From: Lumbricus terrestris
Lineage: Eukaryota; Annelida; Clitellata; Crassiclitellata; Lumbricidae
Direction of reading: 5' to 3'
NCBI GenBank assembly: GCA_949752735.1
Contig: OX457036.1
Coordinates: 83,860,991 to 83,924,990, forward strand
Length of the DNA: 64,000 nt
A program made the translations under genes and the position numbers. The notes below the pieces were generated by a model. It had not been told where the DNA came from, searched no databases, and was given only the letters and a program-made list of their open reading frames with translations. Shown one piece after another: positions 48,101 through 57,999 of the stretch (the stretch's first letter is position 1; each line of letters opens with the position of its first letter).

Positions 48101-51100
48101 GCATTGTGTTAAATGATTTTCAGACATAGACGAATGTACCACGACTCCGTCAGTGTGCGGAGAAGGTTCAGCGAACTGTACAAACACCGTTGGTGGTTAT
48201 AGATGTCATTGCGAAAATGGTCAGACGACTGACAGCCAGACCTGTACCATAGGTGATTTTTTTTTATCTCACATGCTCGAGAAGTCACCTAAATCATTAA
48301 TCATGAGGTAGAGCGTATTTTCATTTGTATTCTAAATTTAATGAATTTCAAGATGCGAAGCCATTGTGTGCGTGCATGTGTGTTCTCGAAGGTAGTGCGG
48401 CTGGAGAATTGTAGGGTGTTGTAGGTTAGTGATGGGGCTTTTCAGTCGATGAATTTAGGAATTTTTATTCATTGGAGCTATTGATTGAAAATGGAGAATT
48501 TTAGCAGGACAGGAGGTTGTTGTGAAAAGCAGAAGGATTAGGAACCAGTTTGAAGCCGTGTTCATTCTGCAATCAAGCCTTCTAGTCAAACGGTCCAATA
48601 CGACGAAAGAATGGGAGGAGGGTGAGGAGGTCGAGTGACTCGGAGTGATGGAGGCGAGACAGGAAGGACAGAGCGTTGGATGTGTAAGAAGTTACATATG
48701 GTAGAACGATAATGCATGCAGATGTTGAAGACGGTCATGAATGCGATGCCGCTGTCAAGGATTTTAAGAAGGACGAGAAACAATGACTATAGAGAATTAC
48801 CTAACGCACTACAATCAGAGAGATGAAAGTTAGTCATCAAAACTACTGTCAAAGTTATTAGGTCCGTAAGGGTGGCAGCAATGTCAAAATACCTGAAGAT
48901 GGCGTATTTGTAGGATTTAGCCGCGATTTGTGTTAGCCAGAAACGATGACGTTATCGAACTAGAGCTAAACAAAATGGAATTAGGCCTCTCTTCCTCTGT
49001 TTCAACAATAAATGCATGGAAAGCATTGAAGTGTTTAATCAATAATCGTCGATGTATGCACCACAATTGCTACTTACTTACTTAGTTACTTAGTCCATCC
49101 CGTGCAGAACTGCACATCGGGCAACGCAGTCTCTCCACTCCTCCCGGTCCATCGCCATCCGTACAGCATCCTCCATCGTCATCTCCAAGCACTTCAGATC
49201 TTCTCGAACCGTTCCCATCCAGTTTTTTCTTGGTCTTCCTCTCCCACGCTTCCCCTCCGGAGTCCACTTGGTCGCCTGGCTGGCTTTTCTGCATTGTTTC
49301 TGTTGCTAGCTGTTTTTTTTACCTGGGTGGGTCGCAAGCCCACCGCAGAACCCTCCTCCTTTATCCTGGCTTTGGACAGGCACAGGCTTCCTCAGCGGAG
49401 GTAGCCTGTGGCTACACTTGAGGAAATTGACGTTACACGCTAGCCACTGAATTATGATAATTATTATCAATTCATTTGCAGAAACATGTGAGTGACAGCC
49501 CTGGTTATGTCTTCAAATATAGGCATAGAATTTAGGGTGTAGCACTCACAAAACCTGTGGATCTCATTTAACTATGATCCAAAGAAAATCCAGAAGCGAA
49601 AACTTCTGTAACTGTTAGGTCAAACAATTATTAACGCAGTCATAAAACGGCGTAGACTCGTAAATTTAAACTAGTAGAATTTGAAATTTTATAATAATAA
49701 TAGAAACTAGAAAGCATTCAGTGTCAGCATTTCATTCATTAAAGTTTGTAAGAATTTCAAATATAGCTAGGTTAATAGGCTCAGTTGACTTAGGCCTAAT
49801 TTAATTTTTAACGATAGCCTATTCATATGACGATTGCATGGTGTGTCGCGAAATTTGGTTGCAAGTTTAGGTGTGTCGCGCGCGAAAAAAGGTTGAGAAC
49901 CTCTGACCAAGGCTCTGCTCTGACCTAGGCTAATGATAAGCATGCGCAGATACGTTGGTTTAGGCTACCTTCTGATAAACATCGGATTTAACTCACTTAA
50001 TGCCGTAGTAACATTGCAAATAGATCGATACCATAAAATTGATATTTATAAATGCTTTAACTTATGCATCCAATAAATTTTACATCACAGCAGCGAGTAG
50101 TACAAATGGTGGCACAAATGATGGGAAGACGGCTACAATAATTGGAGCGGTCGTTGGATCAGTCTGCGGTGTATTGGTCATTCTGGCCATCATCATAGCA
50201 GTAGTTTGCTATCGGTGAGTCAACATTTTCATCGAAATATATAATATTATGGAATAACTGTCTTTTAACCATATTTTAATCGATGCGATTGGCAAAATTT
50301 TGAAACTGACAGGAAATCTAATTGAATGCTATGTGCTACCATGGCTAGGTGGTAAGGACAATGTAATGTAATGTAATTAAGACAATTTATATGGCGCCAT
50401 AACACAGCCATGCTGCTAGAAGACTTTTAACATAGTCGCCAAATGTTTGGATTCAAATTTCCTGCGGTGCCCTATTTTAATGCATCAAGAAGCAGCTTAA
50501 GTGGGAAAGTATTTAACTTTCCGTAAATGTAGGCTATATGTGTTGTTTCATCAATCCACGTTTTATATTAGCAAGAATTATTTTTCATAAATCCAGTTTC
50601 CAATTGAACAACAATATTTTAATCGATCCAATTTCTAATGAAGCAAGAATTATTTCCAACAATCCAACTTCTATTTGAGCAGCAATTTCTTCCACCAATC
50701 CAAGTAAGCGAATTTATGTAGGCCTACCGGTTTTAACTGGCCTAGGCTAATGATAAACATGCGCAGATAGGTAAACATCGGATTTAACTCACTTAAATGC
50801 CGTAGTAACATTGCAAAGATCGATGCCATAAAATTTATAAAAATGTTTTAACTTAGCCTATACATCTAATACATTTTTGCATCACAGCAGCGAGTAATAC
50901 AAATGGTACAAATGGTGAGGAGACCATAGAACCCTCAGAAATGAGGATGGACAGCATCATCATCATTGACCGAAGCTTCCTGCCATCTATAGGTCTATGC
51001 CAAAATTATTAAATAGAGCAGAAAATTTTTCTGCTCTCATCCCGGGTTCATTCTCTTTTTACAAGATAGGCTACTCTTTCTCGTATCGCCGTACCTATGC

Positions 51101-52787
51101 TCGCACTAACACGCACTTTTTTCTATTAAATCTACTGGGATCACCACTTTTGAAAAAATTCAAAGGGAAATACGATTGCGCCCTAGTGTTTGGGCTTTTA
51201 AGAAAAAATTTAGCGCCCTTCTAACAGAAGGTAACTAATAAAGGTAAAGTACTGTTCGTTCATTGTATGCATTGCAGTAGGTCTCTGTTCGGTAGTTATA
51301 AGCTTTTGCTCTTTTTTCTTTTCCATAATTGTTTATGACTCAACAGCTTTGAGCTTTTCAGTTTACATTTATTTTGTTGTGTTTTCTCCTCCGTCTTTTA
51401 GCATAAGTTGCTTGATTGTGCTTTGTCACTTTTGTCAATCACTATGTTGATTTTGCAAGATTTCGTCATGGCCACCTCACATCGTCAACTCAATATATTA
51501 GTTGGTGTCCCTAGACAGCGAGATTATTTCATCCCTTTAGGACCTCCCTTTTTAACCAATGAGCAAGATGTGTAAACCTGTCATGTATAATTTGGTTGCA
51601 AATAAAATATTTGATTGATTGATTGAAGTTCTATTTAAGCAATAATATTTACATCAATCCAACTTCTAATGGAAAAAATTATTTCATCAATCCAACTTCA
51701 TATCAAGCAACAGTAGACTATTATCGCTAGTCCAACTTATAGGTAAGTCCACCCCGAATTTGTCCGTCCCGTTTACCTGATTAGCCTACTTTGCGGTCTG
51801 GATTCAGGATTAGGTCTTGTCTATGTGTGAAAAACTGTGCAACCAAGATTACGAAGTAGGCCTATATGCAGACCAATGCCTTCTCTTTTTAATTATAGGC
51901 AGACGATAGCTATCAATAACATTTTACATTAGCACATGTCAAATGCTTTGTTTTATTTTCAGACGAAAACGGTGCAAAACACCTCCCACAGGTTTGAAAT
52001 CCCTGCACTAATACCTTGAACACGTCATTAAGACATAAAATTCTGCTGTGATTCAGCCTAAGCTTAGGGCCTATATATCTTGTTCATGAGTTCTGGTAAT
52101 TTAAATTAGATAGGTTTTTCTTTTCTGAACGCATGGAATGTGCACTGCATGTGGAGCTGAAACTTCGACACAAATTTCTACCCTGACTGGGATGCAGGCA
52201 TATAAGCCTAGACTTTATTTTTATACTCTTTTACGACCCCACATAAAGCGCTAAATGAACTAAATACGAAGTCTTCAGATATAGGGGCCTAGTGCTTATT
52301 GGATTAGCCAGTAGTGGACTGAGTTCTAAGAATGAACCCGATTCAGCTGTCTAAAATATTCTCTACTAGTCTTTAGCAGAGCAGATTTCGTTTGCAATAC
52401 CGTGAATGTCTAAAGCGGAAACAGAGAAATGGAATAAACCTCCTTTCACTTCTTTTGCAATAGGGCTCTTGTTTTACTTACTTTTTTGAGCCCAAACCTT
52501 TCAGGACTTCACGAATTTCCTTGTTTGTTGAACGATTGCTTTTTTCTGAATTTAGGCATAGGCCTAATTAAAATCCAATGCTTGGCTGCTATCGAAAACC
52601 GCCCCTTCATCAATGCTGAATTTTATTATGATATGACATTGTAGAAGCTTCGAGCAGTCAACCGAATGTGCAAGGAACCGAACCTGAACTGCAATATTCC
52701 TCACTCGCCCAGAGGAGCGATCAACCGAACGCAGACTACGACCAATTAGACGTCAACGCCTACGATGTGGTGGACAACCAAGAGTAA
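32421..52787 (+). CDS. WSC/EGF single-pass receptor gene, copy B
   Basis: Exons join as 32421-32572, 33468-33609, 34661-34779 with 36010-36025 (one exon split by a transposon), 37403-37557, 39674-39830, 41728-41868, 43684-43815, 48124-48252, 50091-50214, 51963-51991 and 52645-52787: 478 visible residues plus a stop. Rough positions: WSC 1-97, EGF 98-142, WSC 143-246, EGF 247-293, EGF 294-337, calcium-binding EGF 338-380, helix about 395-419, tail to 478. A signal peptide is expected upstream but no exon for it was found between 29 and 32.4 kb. The third exon carries a 1.2-kb hAT insertion. Read through, it stops at 34888-34890, giving a short secreted product; skipping the exon keeps the frame. 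All other exons are open, so this may be a recent pseudogene or a gene lacking EGF module 1. Confidence 0.8.
33468..33609 (+). CDS. Copy B, exon: second half of WSC domain 1
   Basis: Phase 0 to phase 1, 142 bases, acceptor TTTAG ending 33467. It encodes VCQCGDDYG and CSGNQSEYCGG as in copy A. A few replacement differences (H/N, V/I, G/E) are scattered outside the cysteines. Confidence 0.88.
33830..34480 (+). mobile_element. Decayed LINE reverse-transcriptase fragment in copy B intron
   Basis: Better preserved than its copy A partner (1340-2110). It has SKLVERIVAFPL, then DVSAAFYTVDHDILLERF with the motif A region, GSSKSQWVP, and VRILGVTLDQKLTF. The family is CR1/L2-like. Frames are broken. 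Confidence 0.85.
34661..36025 (+). pseudogene. Copy B, exon for EGF module 1, split by a hAT insertion
   Basis: Coding sequence 34661-34779 (CPIGNYSALCDRVCHC and on to GNYTG) is interrupted, then resumes at 36010-36025 (STCN) before the donor at 36026. Removing the element and one copy of the 8-bp duplication restores the 135-base length of the copy A exon. As it stands, translation enters the element and stops at 34888-34890. The exon is symmetric (phase 1-1). Confidence 0.88.
34780..36001. mobile_element. hAT-type non-autonomous element inside a coding exon (copy B only)
   Basis: A 1,222-bp element with ends CAGGCCCGCCGACAG and CTCTCGGCGGGCCTG (14 of 15 bases inverted), flanked by 8-bp repeats ACACTGGA (34772-34779, 36002-36009). 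Copy A has the uninterrupted exon. An AT microsatellite lies at 35492-35523. No transposase is seen. Confidence 0.93.
36088..36570 (-). mobile_element. 5'-truncated LINE, minus strand (copy B only)
   Basis: The minus strand encodes KVREARLRWYGHVERA, then GRPKKRWMDA and HRVLW, the C-terminal tail of an RTE/Nimb-like LINE polymerase. Its 3' tail is an AAG array (CTT at 36091-36136). Flanks ATGGAATGCTAG and ATGGGATGCTAG (36076-36087, 36571-36582) are a 12-bp target duplication with one mismatch. Copy A is empty at 2478. Confidence 0.9.
37403..37557 (+). CDS. Copy B, exon: first half of WSC domain 2
   Basis: Phase 1 to phase 0, 155 bases, acceptor AG 37401-37402, donor GT 37558. It encodes SAKYIGCFYD, then WQKLTINVCIGWCSD. 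Nine codons shorter than in copy A, in frame, within the variable loop. Confidence 0.87.
37930..38580 (+). mobile_element. LINE polymerase C-terminal fragment (copy B)
   Basis: Broken frames read RLDYCCAHYAGLP near 38022, then FHVPDYFRDVLRWLP, IIYRVSALVSHG, and further on HMVWNGLPL. This matches the order of the conserved tail of CR1/L2 LINE polymerases (RLDYCN..LAGLP, ITP.LRSLHWLP, WNSLP). Copy A has a different insertion here, so either A lost this or B gained it. Confidence 0.82.
38590..39470. other. Copy B-specific intron sequence, unassigned
   Basis: No counterpart in copy A. It follows the LINE fragment directly and may be LINE 3' untranslated sequence or another insertion. No protein signature or terminal repeat is recognised. 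Confidence 0.4.
39674..39830 (+). CDS. Copy B, exon: second half of WSC domain 2
   Basis: Phase 0 to phase 1, 157 bases, acceptor AG 39672-39673, donor GT 39831. It encodes FECFQYGAECYCGESYN, then CSSECAAKKTEKCG and NSVYSG. All cysteines are kept. Confidence 0.88.
41231..41562. mobile_element. hAT-type MITE (copy B)
   Basis: Orthologous to 7427-7775. Ends CATGGGCGGAGAC and TCTCCGCCCGTG; flanks GATAGAGC and GATAGAGT (41223-41230, 41563-41570). Confidence 0.82.
41728..41868 (+). CDS. Copy B, exon: MEGF/Draper-type EGF module 2
   Basis: Phase 1 to phase 1, 141 bases, acceptor TTTACAG ending 41727. It encodes CPAGNFGNGCSRKCNC through GWTGTSCN. Nearly identical to copy A. Confidence 0.88.
41922..42388. 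mobile_element. Palindromic MITE with long inverted ends (copy B)
   Basis: Orthologous to 8141-8614. The next element (42398-43392) has inserted only 10 bp from its right end. Confidence 0.75.
42398..43392. mobile_element. Mariner-type MITE (copy B only)
   Basis: A 995-bp insertion between TA sites (42396-42397, 43393-43394). Left end CAGGGTGGTTCAGCATAAAT and right end are inverted over more than 90 bases (shared GTCCCGACTTTGCACGCG). The copy A empty site is TA at 8622-8623. No full transposase is seen. Confidence 0.9.
43684..43815 (+). CDS. Copy B, exon: EGF module 3
   Basis: Phase 1 to phase 1, 132 bases, acceptor AG 43682-43683, donor GTGAG at 43816. It encodes DCAVANGDCSTYETC and CRCSDGFQRDR, with six cysteines conserved. 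Confidence 0.85.
44022..46500. mobile_element. Foldback-like element with CCGGACAATTACCCC tip arrays (copy B)
   Basis: Counterpart of 9251-12000. The left tip array is at 44030-44150 and the inverted right tip array at 46310-46490. In place of the Helitron-like units of copy A, it holds a mariner. Near 45990-46150 the ACCTTTAACACGTAGATG segment is repeated several times. Confidence 0.6.
44295..45885 (-). mobile_element. Mariner/Tc1-like element with dead transposase (copy B only)
   Basis: A 1,591-bp insertion between TA sites (44293-44294, 45886-45887); copy A is empty at 10044-10045. The ends are long inverted repeats (CAGGGTGGGCCAAAAAAAGA on the left). On the minus strand near 45010-45060 a frame reads GPNSPDLNPMD, the third catalytic Asp region of mariner/Tc1 transposases, followed by stops and a degenerate C-terminal region (44641-44991). 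Confidence 0.88.
46505..46640 (+). mobile_element. LINE fragment with palm motif A (copy B)
   Basis: An open stretch reads RISKAINNGSNEFPLAFLDL, then ARAFDTVNHKILLQKLENYG, a clear motif A segment (FLDLxxAFDTVNH) of a LINE polymerase. It abuts the right tip of the foldback-like element. In copy A only the last third remains (12030-12100). Confidence 0.85.
48124..48252 (+). CDS. Copy B, exon: calcium-binding EGF module
   Basis: Phase 1 to phase 1, 129 bases, acceptor TTTTCAG ending 48123. It encodes DIDECTTTPSVCGEG, then NCTNTVGGYRCHC. The calcium-binding and hydroxylation consensus is intact. Confidence 0.92.
49074..49411 (-). mobile_element. 5'-truncated LINE, minus strand (copy B only)
   Basis: The minus strand encodes GRGRPRKNWMGTVREDL, then MEDAVRMAMDREEWRD and CAVLHGMD, the C-terminal tail of a LINE polymerase. 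The 3' tail is a TAAG array (49074-49095 on the plus strand). Flanking GCTAC is a possible 5-bp duplication. Copy A is uninterrupted near 14490. Confidence 0.88.
49482..49487 (+). CDS. Possible 6-base microexon (copy B)
   Basis: AAACAT between TTTGCAG and GTGAGT, as at 14557-14562 in copy A. Speculative without RNA data. Confidence 0.25.
49530..49905. mobile_element. Right half of the Charlie-like hAT element (copy B)
   Basis: Matches the right part of 14613-15400 and ends GGTTGAGAACCTCTG. The left end with the GTGTGTCGCG array is deleted. Confidence 0.8.
50091..50214 (+). CDS. Copy B, exon: stalk and transmembrane helix
   Basis: Phase 1 to phase 2, 124 bases, acceptor CACAG ending 50090, donor GTGAGT at 50215. 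The stalk ASSTNGGTNDGKT differs from copy A (AVSEKYGATNSEKT region), whereas the helix is identical in sequence. This suggests constraint on the helix. Confidence 0.92.
50888..51012 (+). pseudogene. Duplicated start of the transmembrane exon (copy B)
   Basis: Counterpart of 18107-18420, with an intact acceptor (CACAG ending 50887). The frame runs ASNTNGTNGEET and ends at TAA 51010-51012. The helix is absent. Confidence 0.4.
50960..51626 (+). mobile_element. LINE 3' end with TGAT tail (copy B intron)
   Basis: Counterpart of 18170-18832, with the same AATAAAATATTTGATTG end and a shorter tetranucleotide tail. Confidence 0.6.
51963..51991 (+). CDS. Copy B, 29-base juxtamembrane exon
   Basis: Phase 2 to phase 1 between TTTTCAG and GT. 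Encodes RKRCKTPPT, a basic anchor after the helix. Identical to copy A. Confidence 0.82.
52645..52787 (+). CDS. Copy B, last exon: cytoplasmic tail
   Basis: Acceptor GTAG ending 52644, stop TAA 52785-52787. Encodes LQYSSLAQRS, QPNADYDQLDV and NAYDVVDN. The YxxL pair with ten-residue spacing is kept. NPDY of copy A is NADY here, removing the NPxY consensus. One valine codon fewer than copy A near the end. Confidence 0.88.
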
Positions 52788-52809
52788 CGAGAATCTTAAA
52801 ATTCAGAAT

Positions 52810-54853
52810 CAGTGGCGGCGCTACGCCAGGGCATGGCAGGGCAAATGCCCTGCCAAAAAAGCCTTTGCCCTGGCTGTTGCCCTGGTCGTTGCCCTGCCAG
52901 AAATGTTCCCTGGGAGAATTAATTTGTGTGGGCATATTGCTTCTTACTGTTCACGTCGGTCCGCTCTCTGGCAGGGCATAAGTTCTGGCAGGGCAAAAGT
53001 TCTGGCAGGGCAAAAGTTCATGAAGAGAACAAAATCTGGCAGGCAATTTTCTGGTGGGGCAAAAGTTCTGACAGGGCAAAGATTTTGGTAGGGTAAAGAC
53101 TGTAAAATTTTGGCAGGGCAAAAGTTCTGACAGGAAAAAATTCTGGCAGGGCAAAAATTCTGGTGGGGCAAAGATTCTGGTTTGGCAAAAGTTCTTGCAG
53201 GGAAAAATTAGGGTGCTGTTTATCCACATTGCCGCATACAAATAACAGCGTAGGTCCAGCTGTCGCTTTATTGTTTTTCAAATGAAGCGTACCGGTAAGC
53301 ATTTGCGTAGACAATGGACCTATATAGCTGACTCCGTTAGCCTACTTTATTTGCTGAACGCTTTGCTTTCGAAATGCTATTCGAAGGAGGATTTGCCATG
53401 CTTCACTAAGTCACAGAGATTGATCTACAGGTTGGACCATAAAATGACGCTAATTTTTTCCCCCATAATCTTTGCCAGAGGTAGTAATTTTAAATGAAAT
53501 TTTACAGGCTTAAAGACAATCCATATTTACACATGATGGCCAGATTACATTAAAATATTTAGACAGAACAAAAGTTGGATCACTTTTAGTGAGATCACTC
53601 ACTGTTATATGACGATTCAAAAACACGACGCAGCAAAAAGTAGCAAAAACGAATTTATAAAGTAACATCTCAAATAATTGGTGTCAAATAAACTTGTTAT
53701 CGACAAAAAAATCGTTATTATTATTTAGAAAAAGCAGGTTCCAGCATAGCTGCACGTCGCTGTGACATCAATTAGCAAGATGACTGTTAAGTTGGTAAAT
53801 AAAGAATTGTTCTGATTAGTAATTTTGTTGTTAATATAATAAAATCGATTTCTATCAAATTAAAATTTCCAAGGTGTCGATGGAACTCAAAATTTTTATT
53901 GATACACTTCATGAGGAAGGTCTTGGAGATAAGGCTATAGCCTAATCGGCGCTAAATCTGATAAAAAGTGATTGCAGAGAAATGAAAAGCTAAATTGAAA
54001 TAAAGAATTAAGACATGTGCCGCTGATGAAAACAGATCGGTTCAACGTCAATATTACTGTACTGGTTTCATTGAGAAGAACCAAATATACGGATTTGAAC
54101 CCGATGATTTTATCAACTGTGGAGAGCTATTGCTCGAGAAATACTGTAATTTGCAGCCAAAACTAAGAACGATAAGAGACTGAAAATTGATGGTCGCATT
54201 GGAGTTCATTGGGAAGATTTATCTCTCGAACACATCACCAAGTCCATCAAAAACTGTGCAAAATACTCAAAACAAGTGTGGGCATTTCTGGTGGACACAT
54301 TGAACACAGGATGTGATGTACTATCACGTTAATTTGATAACAATATTATTATTATTTGAGATGAGACTTGTGAAAAATCGCTTTTTTGCTACTTTTTTGT
54401 TGCATTCTGTTTTTGAATCCTCAAAAAGTCGGTTATCTCACTAAAAGTGATATAACTCTTGTTCTGTTTGAAAAATTGCAGTGAAATCTGGCCACTCTGC
54501 GTAAATATGAATTGTCTTTAAGCCTGTAATTTTTTTTAATTTTTTAACTTCTGGCCAAGATATTGGTCAAACACTTTAGGGGGTCTTTTTATGACCCACC
54601 CTGTATAAGGCTTCTAAGATTTGCTTTTCGATAGTCAAAGTGTTCGGTTTTATGATTTCGCCCATTTGATCCTCTGACCAGAGAACCCTAATAATGTAAG
54701 GTGGGTGATTTATGGCATGCACGGTAGCGCAAAATTATAAGTCTATGTAAGCCCGTAGGCTGTATACCGAGCACGCGACTCGCCCTGCCCTGGTTACTTG
54801 TGTGACTGCCCTGGCTATGCCCTGGCTACAAAAAGTGTCTGGCGCCGCCACTG
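52810..54853. mobile_element. hAT-type element with GGCAGGGCAAAA arrays (copy B only)
   Basis: A 2,044-bp insertion in the 3' untranslated region or just downstream of copy B. Ends CAGTGGCGGCGC and GCGCCGCCACTG; flanks TTCAGAAT (52802-52809, 54854-54861). The copy A empty site is 20008-20015. The left part holds about 16-bp units of the TTCTGGCAGGGCAAAA type (52970-53200). A degraded mariner is nested at 53428-54603. Confidence 0.9.
53428..54603 (-). mobile_element. Degraded mariner-like element nested in the hAT element
   Basis: TA-flanked (53426-53427, 54604-54605), with ends CAGGTTGGACCATAAAATGA and the inverse of CAGGGTGGGTCATAAAAAGA. Related to 44295-45885 (shared GAAATTTTACAGGCTTAAAG). 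Transposase traces are weak and in broken frames. Confidence 0.75.
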
Positions 54854-55051
54854 TTCAGAATGAACCAAAATAATCGCTAGTGCCACCTGCTGGCAATTAA
54901 ACGCGATGCAGTTGATTAGATTAATCCATCTTCTGCGTTATCTGCCGCACTGAGCACGTGAACACTGAACAGCGAAACTTTCATGCAGCGCTGTGCAGGA
55001 TTTAGGTCTTTCGGCTGTTGGATGATATCCTCTGGGCAGTAGGCCCTAGAC

Positions 55052-56174
55052 CAGTGCTGTCCAACCTTTTTGGTACCACGGGCCGCAAAAGCAATATTCT
55101 TGAAGCCGAGGGCCGCAATAGAAAACTCAAAAGGTTGTGACCAAAATTTATTGACAATAGGTCTATATTATACTAACATTGAAACGAGTATTGAAAATTA
55201 ACATGGAATGATTATAATAATCTATCCATCAATCTAGCTATCGATATATGAAATTTAATACCGCTGGTTCAAGATAACTTTCAGAGATGCTCCCGACCCA
55301 GGAAAGGCAGAAGAGGAATGTCTTGAGCAGCTTATAGAAGAGTTGGACAAGTCCCACAGCAATAATAATAATAATGAATAGTAACACGTAGACTACACAA
55401 ACGACTATGATTGTCATGCTTCACAATTATAGTTAGCAACAAAATGTGCAAGATGGCGTTTAACCCTGCCTCGCACTCGGTTTCGTCGCTTAGACACAGT
55501 TTGGCCAGCTAAACTCTTCAGTACGTCACCCAGTCAATTTTTTGGCTAAGTTCCACTTTACGACTGGGGCGAATTTCCATCCTCCTGCTCTGGCTTTCAT
55601 AAAAAAATCGTCGCAGTCAGAGTCTTGGTCTAAAGAACTAACAGACATAGTCGTCAGACCAGAAAGAGCAAAAACATTGCCATTCGTCGGCCTAGTAGGT
55701 CTTTTATCGATTGCTTCTTTCAAATCCCTCTAACTACATGTAGATTATCTCTCGAAGGAATGATCGCAGTCACTTGCAGTCGTGCTGGAACTAGTTTACA
55801 CATCTCAGGGACTGACTAGAAGGAATCAGTTTGGGAGGGTTTGCGAGGTCCGCTTATAGTTGAGTGCAGTTATATAAGAGTTGTTAAAAACAGAAGTCGT
55901 GTGTCAATCTCCACATAGAATACGGGAGCCTAACCCCAGGAAAAGAAAGAAGAAATTTAGTTTTCGGATTAACCTTCTGCTGGTTACCCGGTAGCATTCC
56001 ATATCGGCAACTGTCACTAAATCAATAACAAAAATAAACGCTCAAGTCGACCAAGTGACTTTATCCTTCACTTCATTTTACACAAGGTACACAAATTTAG
56101 TGAGCCTGGGCGGGCCACTTGAAATCGCCTCGCGGGCCACATGCGGCCCGCGGGCCGCACGTTGGACAGCACTG
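55052..56174. mobile_element. hAT-type non-autonomous element, first copy (copy B only)
   Basis: Ends CAGTGCTGTCCAACC and CGTTGGACAGCACTG; flanks CCCTAGAC (55044-55051, 56175-56182), 1,123 bp. Subterminal GGGCCGC-rich sequence (CGGCCCGCGGGCCGCAC near 56145). No transposase is seen. The aligned copy A site near 20190 lacks it. Confidence 0.92.
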
Positions 56175-56461
56175 CCCTAGACCCTGACAAAATGCCGTAG
56201 GCTATACATGCATGCGACATATTCCACTGAATATTCACCCTCTGTGCAGTTAGATTTTTTGTGAATTTAATTGGGAAAGCTTATTGTTGTCCTGTTTTTG
56301 TTCGCTGTGTCAACTTGTTACTGCAGTCACGGTAAAGAACTGTTGCTGTCATTAAGACTTAAACTTAAGACTTGGTAGTTATTCAGTTATTAATTTCTAA
56401 CGCTAGGACTTGTTAGTGTCATTTAGGTCTACATGTAAGGCTTGTTAATGTCGTTTACGAC

Positions 56462-56722
56462 CAGTAGCGGCGCCAGAGGGGGGGGGGCTAAGTCCCCTAA
56501 AAAGGGCTATCCGGTTTTTTACATGTAAAAATTAAATATTTCCGTGATGAGCCCCCCCAAAAATTCAGAAATTTCGGCGAATGAAAAAATGGGAAATTTC
56601 CATGAGATTCGGGCCAAACGACTAAGAACAAGGTCGTCAGAAATTTGGCGAATGAAAATGAAAAATTTCATCCACGAGGATTTTCAGCCCCCAGAAAAAC
56701 TTAAATCCTGGCGACTCCACTG
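56462..56722. mobile_element. hAT-type MITE downstream of copy B
   Basis: Orthologous to 20481-20747, with the same TTTACGAC flanks. The right end is mutated (GGCGACTCCACTG). Confidence 0.8.
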
Positions 56723-57029
56723 TTTACGACTTAAGTTGCAGCCTCGTTAGCGTCGTTCACATTTAAAATTGTATTTACAATGAACGCAGCCATGATGAGC
56801 TTTGGGCGACCAGTGTAATAAGCTAATCTTATGGATGTTTTGGATGTAGAGGCCTAGTTTTAATGTCTGACTTACGAAACACACGTTAACATATTCTTAT
56901 AGATGTTTTGGCTGTAGGCTATATATGCTTGCTTGCGATTGCGCCCTTGAGGAGCAAAGGCCAAGACTTCAGTTGGTTAGGTATTCAGCTCAAATGTGCA
57001 TTTGTTTTAAAGACCGAGATCACTTAATG

Positions 57030-57837
57030 CAGTGCTGTCCAACCTTTTTGGTACCACGGGCCGCAAAAGCAAGACTCTTGAAGCCGAGGGCCGCAACAGA
57101 AAACTCAAAAGCAGTGACTAAAATTTATTGATAATGTATTATAGTAGCATTGAAACGAGTATTGAAATTTAATATGGAATGATTATAATCTGTCTATCAA
57201 TCTATAACTAATCAATTATGATCCAGACCCTGGAATGGCCAAACAGGAAAGTCTTGATTAGTTTATGGAAGAGTTCGACAGGTTCCACAGAAATAAAAAT
57301 AATGAATAATAGCATGTGGACTACACAAAACCGATTGTCATGCTTCACAATTATAGTTGAGCACCAAAAGTGCAAGGTGGCGTTTATCCCAGCCTTGCAC
57401 TCGGTTTCGTCGCCAGTAGGCCTACGCAGTTCGGCCAGCTCAGCTCTTCATTACGTGGAGCAGCCAATTCTTTTGCCGCATTTCCACTTTATGACTGGGG
57501 CGAATAGAAGTGAACGGTTTGGGAGGTTGCGAGGTCCGTTTAGTTGAGTACAGTAATAAGAGTTGTCAATGCCAGAAGTCGTGTGTCAATCTCCTGACAC
57601 GGGAACCTAACCCCAGGAAAAGAAAAAAGACATTTAGTTTTCGGATTGGCCTTCCTGGTAGCATTACTAATTGGCACCTGCCACGACATCAATAAAAAAA
57701 AACGCTCAAGTCGATCAGTGACTTTATGCTTTACTTCGTTTTACACAAAGTGCAAAAATTGAGTGAACCCGGGTGGGCCACTTGAAATCACCTCGCGGGC
57801 CGCATGCGGCCCGCGGGCCGCACGTTGGACAGCACTG
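57030..57837. mobile_element. hAT-type non-autonomous element, second copy
   Basis: Same family as 55052-56174 and same orientation, 808 bp, with the same CAGTGCTGTCCAACC ends. Flanks share ACTTAATG (57022-57029 and 57841-57848), but three extra bases lie at the right end. The aligned copy A site near 21050 lacks it. Confidence 0.88.
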
Positions 57838-57999
57838 AAGACTTAATGTAACCATAGACTCAAACACACACGTGTGTAGTTTCTGCCTGTATAGACTATC
57901 ATCTCCATGCAGATGAATACTCAAGCAGTATCTTCTACCATAATATGATAATATGATAATTTTATTATGTGAGAACTGCTGTGGTGTTGAGATTCGTGA

